DNA of 10,773 nt from the NCBI GenBank assembly GCA_050743385.1, contig JBOGFJ010000224.1:1-10773 (forward strand), written 5' to 3'. Shown in pieces: positions 1-6,339 of the stretch. Origin of the DNA: JACDBD01 sp050743385. Its GTDB lineage: Bacteria; Actinomycetota; Acidimicrobiia; IMCC26256; JACDBD01. The notes below the pieces were generated by a model, which was not told the origin of the DNA, did no database searches, and was given only the letters and a program-made list of their open reading frames with translations. Each line of letters opens with the position of its first letter. Within the stretch, counting starts at the first letter, position 1. The position numbers and the translations under genes are program-made.

Positions 1-1588
1 CCTCGAGGACGTTCGGTCCCTCGGCCGAGACCACGCGGCCCTCCAGGTTGCCGTAGTAGGCGATGGTGATCGACGTGTCGGTGTAGCTCGTCTTGAGGAG
101 GACGCCCGAGTTGGAGTTGTTCCTGAACCGGTTGTCGATCGAGCCGTAGTTCAGCGTGGCCTCGCGACCCATCGGATAGCGCGAGATGTAGATGGTGTGA
201 GGCGTGTGGGCGACGTCTTCGTAGCCGCCGAAGAACGTGGCGTTGAAGAGGGTGGTCGAGAACTGGCTCACACCGCCGCCACATTCCTCGTAGAAGCCGT
301 CCTGGGTCGAGAAGGCGCCCGCGGCCACCCAGCCGTTGGCGCAGTCGCGCGAGCCGAGCGTGTCGTTGAGCGAGAAGGTCTCGCCCGGGAGGACCAGGGC
401 GCCGTCGACGATGTCGGCGGCCCGGTGGATGTTGTGCACCCGAGGCTGGCCGGCGGCGTGGTTGGTCGTGAACTCGGACACCTTCTCCGTGATGTTCAAC
501 GCCTGGGCGGCTTCGGTGGTCAACGCCGCGGGCATCTCGACCGTGGTGGTCGCGATGGCGCGCTGCTCCTGGAGGATCCCGTCGGCTATCGGCTGGAGGT
601 TGACAGTGCGTCCCGGCGTGGCAGGGACGAGGGTGGCGGTGAGGCCGTCGACGGCCCACGTGGCGTCGACGGGAGCGGCCTCGAACGGCGCGATCGCGGA
701 TGCCATCTGCTCGCGGAGGAGGTTCACATCGATGCCGAGCTCGAGCTCGTCCTCGACCGGTGTCGCGGTCATCGCCGCGCCCACCTGCTCGGGTGCGAGG
801 GTGAGCGGGAGCCCGTCGACGGTGACCGTGAACGGCGCCGAGAGAATACGGCGGGCGCGGCCGGCGGCCCGCTCCACCGCCGCGGTGTCGATGGGCGGGT
901 CGGCCTCGCCGACGGGCAGCTCGATCGGGGAGTCGTCGCCCGAGCGCAGGCGGGCCTCGATGCGCCGCTCCGCCTCGCCTCGCTCGAGTCCGAAGCCCGA
1001 GCGGGGCTCGACGACCACGACCTCTGCACCCTGGAACTCGAGGTCGCCGTTCACGAGCCCGGCCGCGAGCTGCTCCGACCAGCCGTCGAGGACGACCCCG
1101 AGCCGGGCGCGGTCCCAGGTCACGGCGAGCTCGACCTCGTCGGGACGGAATCGACGCAGGACCGTGCCGGCGGCGTCGCCGAGCGGGTTGGCCGACCGAC
1201 CCGTCTTGCGGGCCGCCCGCACGGTGGCGGCGGCGTCGACGTCGTAGGCGATGTCGGCGGGCTCGAACGACAGCTCGAGACCCTCGCCGGTGGCGGTGAC
1301 GGGTGTGCTCTCGAGCCGCGTGGCCAGTTCCTCCATCTCGGCCAGGGCGTCGCGCTCGCTGTCACCGGCGAGTGAGGCGGGGCCGACGTCGACGCCGGGG
1401 AGCACCTGGTCGCGGAACGCGATCCGCTCCACCACCGCGGGCGTGATGAGCACGAGCGCCGCGACCAACGGGATCAACGCGAGCCGCGCGAGCACCACCA
1501 CCGGCGCGGGAAGCGAGCGGTCGTGGCTCCGCCGGCGTTGTCTCGCCGCTCGGCGCGGGACGCGCGTGGAATCGGCTTCGCCGTTCAT
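1..1588 (-). CDS. VanW family protein, membrane-anchored, C-terminus cut by window edge
   Basis: This open frame of 529 codons runs off the left edge without a stop, so the C-terminus is missing. The ATG at 1588 is followed by an Arg-rich stretch (about residues 9-25) and a hydrophobic segment (about 29-53, including VVVLARLALIPLVAALVLI). That reads as an N-in membrane anchor with the rest outside the cell. Residues 60-390 look like two copies of the YoaR-type peptidoglycan-binding-like domain often found ahead of VanW. The VanW domain starts near residue 385 and is clear: FSLNDTLG from F405, C416 in RDCANGW, then ECGGGVSQFSTTLFNA around C436. The family is named after VanW of vanB-type glycopeptide-resistance clusters, but its biochemistry is not established. 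No van genes are nearby, so resistance should not be inferred; a cell-envelope role is more likely. There is no good Shine-Dalgarno. The gene is divergent from the acyl-CoA dehydrogenase. Family assignment is secure, function is not. Confidence 0.9.
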   Translation of the reverse strand, partial: MNGEADSTRVPRRAARQRRRSHDRSLPAPVVVLARLALIPLVAALVLITPAVVERIAFRDQVLPGVDVGPASLAGDSERDALAEMEELATRLESTPVTATGEGLELSFEPADIAYDVDAAATVRAARKTGRSANPLGDAAGTVLRRFRPDEVELAVTWDRARLGVVLDGWSEQLAAGLVNGDLEFQGAEVVVVEPRSGFGLERGEAERRIEARLRSGDDSPIELPVGEADPPIDTAAVERAAGRARRILSAPFTVTVDGLPLTLAPEQVGAAMTATPVEDELELGIDVNLLREQMASAIAPFEAAPVDATWAVDGLTATLVPATPGRTVNLQPIADGILQEQRAIATTTVEMPAALTTEAAQALNITEKVSEFTTNHAAGQPRVHNIHRAADIVDGALVLPGETFSLNDTLGSRDCANGWVAAGAFSTQDGFYEECGGGVSQFSTTLFNATFFGGYEDVAHTPHTIYISRYPMGREATLNYGSIDNRFRNNSNSGVLLKTSYTDTSITIAYYGNLEGRVVSAEGPNVLE

Positions 1589-1598
1589 GGGAACGACC

Positions 1599-1604
1599 AG
1601 GCTA
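1599..1604 (-). promoter_or_regulatory. Possible -10 box (TAGCCT) for the VanW-family gene
   Basis: On the minus strand a TAnnnT hexamer ends 10 nt before the ATG at 1588, which would give a very short or absent leader. I see no convincing -35 element, so the call is weak. It lies within the 73-nt divergent spacer, back to back with the stronger plus-strand promoter candidate. Confidence 0.2.
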
Positions 1605-1624
1605 GTGACCCCGTAGGGACGAAC

Positions 1625-1654
1625 CTGACCACCCAGTCAAGAGATCGGTACGAT
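1625..1654 (+). promoter_or_regulatory. Candidate promoter of the acyl-CoA dehydrogenase gene, leaderless type
   Basis: A CTGACC -35-like element (1625-1630, four of six matches to TTGACA) is followed after 18 nt by TACGAT (1649-1654), which fits TAnnnT. A start point about 7 nt further on would fall at the ATG at 1662. The AGGAG at 1656-1660 is only 1 nt from that ATG, too close to act as a normal Shine-Dalgarno, which supports the leaderless reading. Inferred from sequence only. Confidence 0.45.
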
Positions 1655-1661
1655 CAGGAGC

Positions 1662-2948
1662 ATGACCGCTACTCAGGAGCTCACCGCCGACCAGCTGCGC
1701 GAGCAGACCCTCGGCTGGCTGCACGACAACCTCCCGTCGGGCTGGATGGAGGCTGTCGACGGCGGCGACGACCAGCAGGTCGCCGCACTGCGCAAGCAGC
1801 TCGACTACTCGGAGTGGTGCGTACGTCTCGGCGAAGCGGGCTACGCGACCCCGACGTGGCCGGTCGAATACGGCGCCGGTCTCTCGCTCACGCCCGGGCA
1901 GGCCAAAGCCGTCAACGACGTGCTGACCCACTACCGCGTCCCGCGCCCGTTCAACATCATTGGTCTCGGGATGGGTGGCCCGACGGTGATGGCCTGGGGA
2001 ACCGAGGAGCAGAAGCAGCGGTGGCTGCGTCCGCTGGCCACCAACGAGGAGATCTGGTGCCAGTTGTTCAGCGAGCCGGGCGCCGGGTCCGACGTGGCCG
2101 GTCTGGCGACACGCGCGGTGAGGGATGGCGACGAATGGGTCGTCAGCGGGCAGAAGGTCTGGACCACGCTCGCGCACGTGGCGAAGTGGGGGATGCTCCT
2201 CGCCCGCACCGACCCGAACCTTCCGAAGCACCGCGGGCTCACCTACTTCGTCGTCGACATGCAGGCCTCCGGAGTGAGCGTCCGACCGCTGGTACAGATC
2301 ACCGGCGACGCCGAGTTCAACGAGGTCTTCTTCGACGACGTCCGCATCCCCGACTCGATGCGCCTCGGGCCCGAGGGCGACGGCTGGCGCGTCGGGATCA
2401 CCACCCTGATGAACGAGCGCGTCTCGCTCTCGGGCGCCGGGTCGGTCGGCGGAGAGGCCGTGGGCGGCAGCCCTGTCACGCAACTGCTCGATCGACACCG
2501 GGGCACGACCGATCCGCTCGCCCGCCAGCGCCTCGCCCAGGCCTACATCGAGAGCCGGCTCATCCGGCTCAACAACCAGCGCGCCGCCGACAAGCGCAAG
2601 AGCGGCGCCGAGGCCGGTCCCGAGGGTTCGATCACGAAGCTCATGCAGGCGGAGTTCAACCAGCGTCTCCAGAAGCTCGCCGTCGACCTCCAGGGCGTGT
2701 GGGCCGGGGCCTGGGAAGGTGAGGGGCTCGCGGGACGGCGCTCGGGTGATCGACTCGGCTGGGTCGCGAGTGACGGCGACGACAACGCCGCGGTCGCGCG
2801 CGGCTTCCTGCGGGCGCAGGCGAACACGATCGAGGGCGGGACCTCCGACATCATGCGCAACATCCTCGGCGAGCGCGTGCTCGGACTTCCCAAGGAGCCC
2901 GACGTATCACGCGACGTCCCGTGGAAGGACGTGGCGAGATCCGGCTGA
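1662..2948 (+). CDS. Acyl-CoA dehydrogenase family protein (FadE-like)
   Basis: A flavoprotein of 428 residues, slightly longer than the typical 380-400. It is expected to oxidise an acyl-CoA thioester to the 2,3-enoyl-CoA in fatty acid, sterol side-chain or similar degradation. Fold landmarks are in order: an alpha-helical N-terminal domain, FSEPGAGSD at 136-144 (FAD/substrate-binding signature), a beta domain with SGQKVWTTLA and the FFDDVRIP strand, and a helical C-terminal domain ending in IEGGTSDIMRNILGERVLGL (from I390). In medium-chain enzymes the catalytic Glu sits in a Y-E-G-T motif. Here the motif is I-E-G-G-T, so E391 aligns one place early and the base may come from elsewhere, as in isovaleryl-CoA-type enzymes. 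An insert around residues 285-310 (QRAADKRKSGAEAG) resembles large actinobacterial FadE paralogues acting on bulky substrates. Substrate cannot be read from sequence. A cyclase gene follows after 16 nt, so the two are probably cotranscribed. Confidence 0.93.
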   Translation: MTATQELTADQLREQTLGWLHDNLPSGWMEAVDGGDDQQVAALRKQLDYSEWCVRLGEAGYATPTWPVEYGAGLSLTPGQAKAVNDVLTHYRVPRPFNIIGLGMGGPTVMAWGTEEQKQRWLRPLATNEEIWCQLFSEPGAGSDVAGLATRAVRDGDEWVVSGQKVWTTLAHVAKWGMLLARTDPNLPKHRGLTYFVVDMQASGVSVRPLVQITGDAEFNEVFFDDVRIPDSMRLGPEGDGWRVGITTLMNERVSLSGAGSVGGEAVGGSPVTQLLDRHRGTTDPLARQRLAQAYIESRLIRLNNQRAADKRKSGAEAGPEGSITKLMQAEFNQRLQKLAVDLQGVWAGAWEGEGLAGRRSGDRLGWVASDGDDNAAVARGFLRAQANTIEGGTSDIMRNILGERVLGLPKEPDVSRDVPWKDVARSG

Positions 2949-2964
2949 GCGGCGAGCAGGGCGC

Positions 2965-4062
2965 GTGAACCGCCGGCTCCGGGCGTCGCTGCGCAAGCGA
3001 GGGGCGTCGCACGAGGAGATCGAACGGGCGGCGCGGGAAGGCCGCCTCGCCCTCCTCAGCTTCGACCGGGAACTGATCCCAGGACGGCCGCGCTACACGT
3101 TCGCGCAGGCAGCCGAGCGCGCCGGTGTCGAAATCGAGACCGCGCGGCGACTCTGGCGCGCCCTCGGCTTCCCGGATCCGCCGCCGGATGCGAAGCGCTT
3201 CACGAACGAGGACGTCAGCGTGCTCGAGACGCTCCGGGAGTGGTTCCGCGCCGGGCTCTTCTCCACCGAACGCACGGTCGACGGACTCGTACAGCAGGTG
3301 CGGGTAGTGGGCGGCGCGCTGGCGCGCGTCGCCGAAGTCCAGAGCGGCGCGGTGATCACGGCGCTACGGGCTGCCCGCGCCCGCGGGATGACCGACGAGG
3401 AGGTCGCGGAGCTCGTCCCCGACGCCCTGAACTGGGATCGGATCACGCGGTTGCTCGACTACGCCATGCGGCTCCAGTTGCGAGCGGCGCTGTGGCGCAA
3501 GTACGCGGGCGGCGACCCCGACGAGGCGGGAACGCAGTTCCTCACGGTCGGTTTCGTCGACCTGGTGGGCTACACGGCACTGAGCCAGGAGCTCGAAGAC
3601 GAGGAGATCGCCGCGCTCGTCGGCCGCTTCGAGGCACTGGCTTACGACACCGTCGCCGAGCACGGTGCCCGGGTCGTGAAGATGATTGGTGACGAGGTCA
3701 TGTTCGTAGGCGAGGACGCGAACGCGGCGGCGCGGATCGCGCTGCGTCTGACCGAGCGCTCGGCTGTCGACGACGTCCTCCCCGAAGCACGTGCCGGGCT
3801 CGCGTGCGGGCCGGTGGTGGTGTACGAGGGTGACTACTACGGCCCGGTCGTGAACCTTGCCAGCCGGATGGTCGAGCTGGCGCGGCCCGGCTCGGTGCTC
3901 GCGTCGGAAGAGGTGCACGACCTGCTCCGCGACGACGGCGAGTTCCGTTTCGACCGGCTGCGTACACGCCGCATCCGCGACATCGGTCGGGTGGAGGTGT
4001 GGCTGCTCGAGACAGTGCGCGATCCCGACCAACCGGCAACTCCTCCCGAGGTGGTGCCGTGA
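2965..4062 (+). CDS. Class III adenylate cyclase with N-terminal regulatory domain (Rv1264-like)
   Basis: Soluble enzyme of 365 residues expected to make cAMP from ATP. The GTG at 2965 was chosen because it lies 16 nt after the upstream stop, has AGCAGGG (2955-2961) just ahead, and begins the sequence that looks like real protein. The open frame continues upstream only as out-of-frame overlap with the dehydrogenase. Residues 1-185 are helical with no membrane segment and resemble the autoinhibitory regulatory domain of mycobacterial Rv1264. Part of it (about 32-80, YTFAQAAERAGVEIETARRL) looks MerR/HTH-like. The catalytic domain spans about 190-350 with all expected residues: metal-binding D199 (FVDLVGYT) and D243 (KMIGDEVMF), the adenine-specifying pair K239 and D290 (GDYYGPVVNLASRM), and transition-state N297 and R301. 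It should therefore be an active, homodimeric adenylate rather than guanylate cyclase. Rv1264 is activated by acid pH; whether this one is too is inference. Confidence 0.93.
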   Translation: MNRRLRASLRKRGASHEEIERAAREGRLALLSFDRELIPGRPRYTFAQAAERAGVEIETARRLWRALGFPDPPPDAKRFTNEDVSVLETLREWFRAGLFSTERTVDGLVQQVRVVGGALARVAEVQSGAVITALRAARARGMTDEEVAELVPDALNWDRITRLLDYAMRLQLRAALWRKYAGGDPDEAGTQFLTVGFVDLVGYTALSQELEDEEIAALVGRFEALAYDTVAEHGARVVKMIGDEVMFVGEDANAAARIALRLTERSAVDDVLPEARAGLACGPVVVYEGDYYGPVVNLASRMVELARPGSVLASEEVHDLLRDDGEFRFDRLRTRRIRDIGRVEVWLLETVRDPDQPATPPEVVP

Positions 4063-4084
4063 CGGTGACCGATCCGTGACGAGA

Positions 4085-4090
4085 TAGCGT
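4085..4090 (+). promoter_or_regulatory. Possible -10 box (TAGCGT) ahead of mca
   Basis: A TAnnnT hexamer ends 8 nt before the ATG at 4099, and no Shine-Dalgarno is visible. Candidate -35 elements (GTGACG at 4059-4064, GTGACC at 4065-4070) give spacers of 20 and 14 nt, neither ideal. If real, mca has a leaderless promoter of its own inside the 36-nt gap after the cyclase gene. Confidence 0.3.
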
Positions 4091-4098
4091 CTCCGTAC

Positions 4099-5025
4099 AT
4101 GACGAATCCCCCCACGGATCGGGCCGGCAACCCGCTGTGCCTCCTGTCCGTCCACGCCCATCCCGACGACGAGGCGTCGAAGGGCGCGGCGACGGTTGCG
4201 ATGTACGCCGACGAAGGCGTCCGCGGCGTGCTGGTCTGCTGCACCGGGGGCGAGGCCGGCGACATCCTCAACCCCTCGGCCGACACGCCCGACGTCCGCG
4301 CCAACCTGCCCGATGTGCGTATGGCTGAGCTCCGAGCGAGCGTCGACGCCATCGGTTACGCGTCGCTGCATCTGCTCGGCTATCACGACTCGGGCATGCC
4401 CGACACCGACGTCAATGCCCGTCGCGACAACTTCGCCAACGCGCCTCTCGACGAGGCGGTGGGCCGGCTCGTCGCCATCATCCGGTCGGAGCGTCCGCAG
4501 GTCGTGATCACCTACGCCGAGGATCGCGAGTTCTACCCCCATCCCGACCACATCCGCGTCCACGAGGTCTCGCTGCCTGCGTTCGCCGCCGCCGGCGACC
4601 CCGACCAGTTCCCCGAATCCGGAGACCCGTGGCAGCCGTCGAAGCTCTACTACACGGGCTTCTCACGCCGGCGCATCATGGCTCTGCACGAGGCGTTCGA
4701 GCGGCGGGGCGAGGAGAGCCCGTATGCACAGTGGTTCGAGCGGGGCTTCCCCGACCGCGACCACCGGTTCACGACGATGATCGATGTCGGCGACTACCTG
4801 CATCACCGGCGGGCGGCATTGCTCGCGCACCGCACGCAGGTCGATCCCGAGGGCTTCTGGATGCGCTTGCCCGACGAGGTCGTGCGGGAGGTGTTCCCGT
4901 GGGACGAATATGTGCTCGCCCGCTCGCTCGTCGACATCGGTGTCGGCGAGGGCGTGCCCGAGACGGACCTGTTCGCGGGCCTGCGGGCGGCGGTCGATGT
5001 TCCTGAGATCCCGACACGGCACTGA
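4099..5025 (+). CDS. mca: Mycothiol S-conjugate amidase (PIG-L/LmbE deacetylase superfamily)
   Basis: A zinc amidase of 308 residues, close to the family length. It is expected to cleave mycothiol S-conjugates into a mercapturic acid for export and GlcN-Ins for recycling, that is, cytoplasmic detoxification of electrophiles and antibiotics. The zinc motif HAHPDDEASKGAAT places H21 and D24 as zinc ligands and D23 as general base. YPHPDHIRVHE supplies H148 (catalytic) and H151 (third zinc ligand). K28 in DDEASKG matches the lysine typical of Mca; the sister enzyme MshB has a different residue there. The segments TGGEAGDILNPS, DPWQPSKLYY and EESPYAQWFERGF also follow Mca rather than MshB. The best alternative is a general PIG-L amidase acting on another GlcNAc-inositol or drug substrate. 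Its presence implies a mycothiol-making actinobacterium. The next gene follows after 11 nt with its Shine-Dalgarno on this stop codon, so the two share a transcript. Confidence 0.87.
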   Translation: MTNPPTDRAGNPLCLLSVHAHPDDEASKGAATVAMYADEGVRGVLVCCTGGEAGDILNPSADTPDVRANLPDVRMAELRASVDAIGYASLHLLGYHDSGMPDTDVNARRDNFANAPLDEAVGRLVAIIRSERPQVVITYAEDREFYPHPDHIRVHEVSLPAFAAAGDPDQFPESGDPWQPSKLYYTGFSRRRIMALHEAFERRGEESPYAQWFERGFPDRDHRFTTMIDVGDYLHHRRAALLAHRTQVDPEGFWMRLPDEVVREVFPWDEYVLARSLVDIGVGEGVPETDLFAGLRAAVDVPEIPTRH

Positions 5026-5036
5026 GGAGGGGACGG

Positions 5037-5423
5037 ATGGCGAAGTACATGACGCAGGAATGGCTCGACGAGGCTCGCAAGCTGGCCGAGGGACAGCCGG
5101 AGCGCCCGGGCGCGTCGGCGAAGATGCAGTACGTCTTGACCGGCGGGCCCGAAGGTGACCTGAAGTACTACTGGATCCTCGAGAACGGCAAGCTGCTGGA
5201 GTCGAAGCTGGGGGAGCTGCCCGACGTCGACTTCACGATGACGCTCTCCTACGACGACTCCGTGAAGGTGCAGAAGGGCGAGCTCGATGCCAACGCCGCC
5301 TTCATGCAGGGTCGGATGAAGGTGACGGGCAACATGGGCAAGCTCATGCAGCTCATGCCGCTCACCAACTCTCCCGAGTACAAGGCGCTCCAGGAAGAGA
5401 TCCGCGGCATCACCGAGTACTAG
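5037..5423 (+). CDS. SCP2 sterol-binding domain protein
   Basis: A single-domain protein of 128 residues with no signal peptide or membrane segment. The pattern is that of stand-alone SCP2 proteins: an N-terminal helix (MTQEWLDEARKLAEG), beta strands with YVLTGGPEGDLKYYWILENG, the DVDFTMTLSYDD strand, then ANAAFMQGRMKVTGNMGKLM (about 86-104), the hallmark A-F-x-x-G-x-x-K-x-x-G-x-M helix-strand region. SCP2 domains bind lipids or acyl-CoA in a hydrophobic tunnel. In actinobacteria they are common near sterol, fatty-acid and hydrocarbon degradation genes, which fits the acyl-CoA dehydrogenase upstream. A strong AGGAGG (5025-5030, 6 nt spacing) overlapping the mca stop fixes the ATG. The ligand is unknown. 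Confidence 0.88.
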   Translation: MAKYMTQEWLDEARKLAEGQPERPGASAKMQYVLTGGPEGDLKYYWILENGKLLESKLGELPDVDFTMTLSYDDSVKVQKGELDANAAFMQGRMKVTGNMGKLMQLMPLTNSPEYKALQEEIRGITEY

Positions 5424-5446
5424 TCACGTTCAAACCCCACGAACCT

Positions 5447-5484
5447 GCGCGCTCAGCGCGCTGGAAACGAGGCGCGCGGCGCGC
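5447..5484. terminator. GC-rich hairpins between convergent genes, possible bidirectional terminator
   Basis: GCGCGC (5447-5452) and GCGCGC (5456-5461) can pair over a TCA loop. GCGCGC recurs at 5472-5477 and 5479-5484, allowing alternative pairings. The 72-nt gap between the stop codons of two converging genes is the right place for termination. There is no T-tract on either strand, so Rho-independent function is uncertain. No gene is seen in the gap. Confidence 0.35.
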
Positions 5485-5495
5485 AAGAAGGACGA

Positions 5496-6326
5496 TCACG
5501 CCCCGCGCTGGAGCTCCCGCAGCTCCCGGTAGCCGGTGAGGGTGGCCCCCGCCCGCTCGATGAGATCGGGGAGCGACCGGTCGGAGCAGAGGAAGGCGTG
5601 GTCCTCCACCCGGCCGGGCCAGTCGGCGTACGACGCCCGCACCTCGTCGGTGTCGAGCGCGGGATGGAGGTACACCTCCGTCACGCCCGGCCGCAGCTCG
5701 AACAGCACGCGTTCGATCCGCCGGCGGGCGCCGACCGGGCACAGCACGAAATGGTCGGGGAACACGACCCCTTCCTCGTCGGCCAGCCGGCGGAACGGGA
5801 AGCCGACGACCCGCTCCGCCGAGGCGTCCGCCATGCGAAGCGGAAGGCCGAAGTCCACCGCGAGCTCGAGGTACACGTCGAAGAAGTCGGCTCGCAGCTG
5901 CAGCGTGCCCATGTGGCTGTCGAGGTGGCTGACGTCGAAACCCCAGAGGATCGCCCGCTCCACCTGGGCTCGGCACTCCTTGCGCACCTCGTCGACGTCA
6001 CCGTGCTCCCACGCGTCCTCGAGGGTGCGGGGGAAGCCGCCGTCGCCGTCGAGCAGGCTCGGCGAGTGGGTGATCGGTCCCCAGCGGTACGTCTCCCACT
6101 CGGAGTTCAGCGTGAGGTGCACGCCCACGTCTTCCCCGCGGTAGAGCGCAGCTGCGTCCCGCGCCCACGGACACGGCACCATCAGAGAGGCGCTGGTTGC
6201 GACTCCGTTGCGCAGCGCGTCGTAGACCGCGAGGTTCGCGGAACGGGTGGAGCCGAGATCGTCGCAGTTGATCAGCAGCAGCTTGGCGTCGGGCGCGTGG
6301 CCGAGCCGCTCCGCGAGAGTCGTCAT
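5496..6326 (-). CDS. ChbG/HpnK (YdjC-like) carbohydrate deacetylase
   Basis: A protein of 276 residues, a usual length for this family of metal-dependent deacetylases. Known members remove N-acetyl groups from chitooligosaccharides (ChbG) or act in hopanoid synthesis (HpnK). The visible active-site motifs are LLINCDDLGSTRSAN (D22 and D23: catalytic base and metal ligand), DVGVHLTLNSE (H70) and VSHLDSHMGTLQ (H134 and H138, the H-x3-H metal site). No signal peptide is present, so it is likely cytoplasmic. It starts 13 nt after the stop of the LLM oxidoreductase and has only a weak Shine-Dalgarno (GAGTTGG), suggesting translation as the second gene of a two-gene operon. No chb or hpn genes accompany it, so its sugar or glycolipid substrate is unknown. 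The pairing with a flavin/F420-type enzyme is not one I recognise. Confidence 0.88.
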   Translation of the reverse strand: MTTLAERLGHAPDAKLLLINCDDLGSTRSANLAVYDALRNGVATSASLMVPCPWARDAAALYRGEDVGVHLTLNSEWETYRWGPITHSPSLLDGDGGFPRTLEDAWEHGDVDEVRKECRAQVERAILWGFDVSHLDSHMGTLQLRADFFDVYLELAVDFGLPLRMADASAERVVGFPFRRLADEEGVVFPDHFVLCPVGARRRIERVLFELRPGVTEVYLHPALDTDEVRASYADWPGRVEDHAFLCSDRSLPDLIERAGATLTGYRELRELQRGA

Positions 6327-6339
6327 GGCGCCAACTCGT

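Noticed and set aside
197..1375. Long plus-strand open frame (392 codons)
   Set aside because: It is antisense to the VanW-family gene, which has recognisable domains. The Arg/Gly-rich translation is a high-GC shadow.
1..1588. Glycopeptide resistance locus suggested by the VanW domain
   Set aside because: No vanHAX, vanRS or vanY-like genes are in the window, and VanW domains are widespread in organisms without such resistance.
1602..2498. Minus-strand open frame of 298 codons
   Set aside because: It lies opposite the acyl-CoA dehydrogenase and has no family resemblance.
2719..2964. N-terminal extension of the cyclase frame back to 2719
   Set aside because: This part overlaps the dehydrogenase in another frame, and its Arg/Ser/Thr-rich translation does not look like protein. 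The GTG at 2965 is the better start.
3364..4563. Minus-strand open frame of 399 codons spanning the cyclase-mca junction
   Set aside because: It is antisense to two well-identified genes and is a codon-bias shadow.
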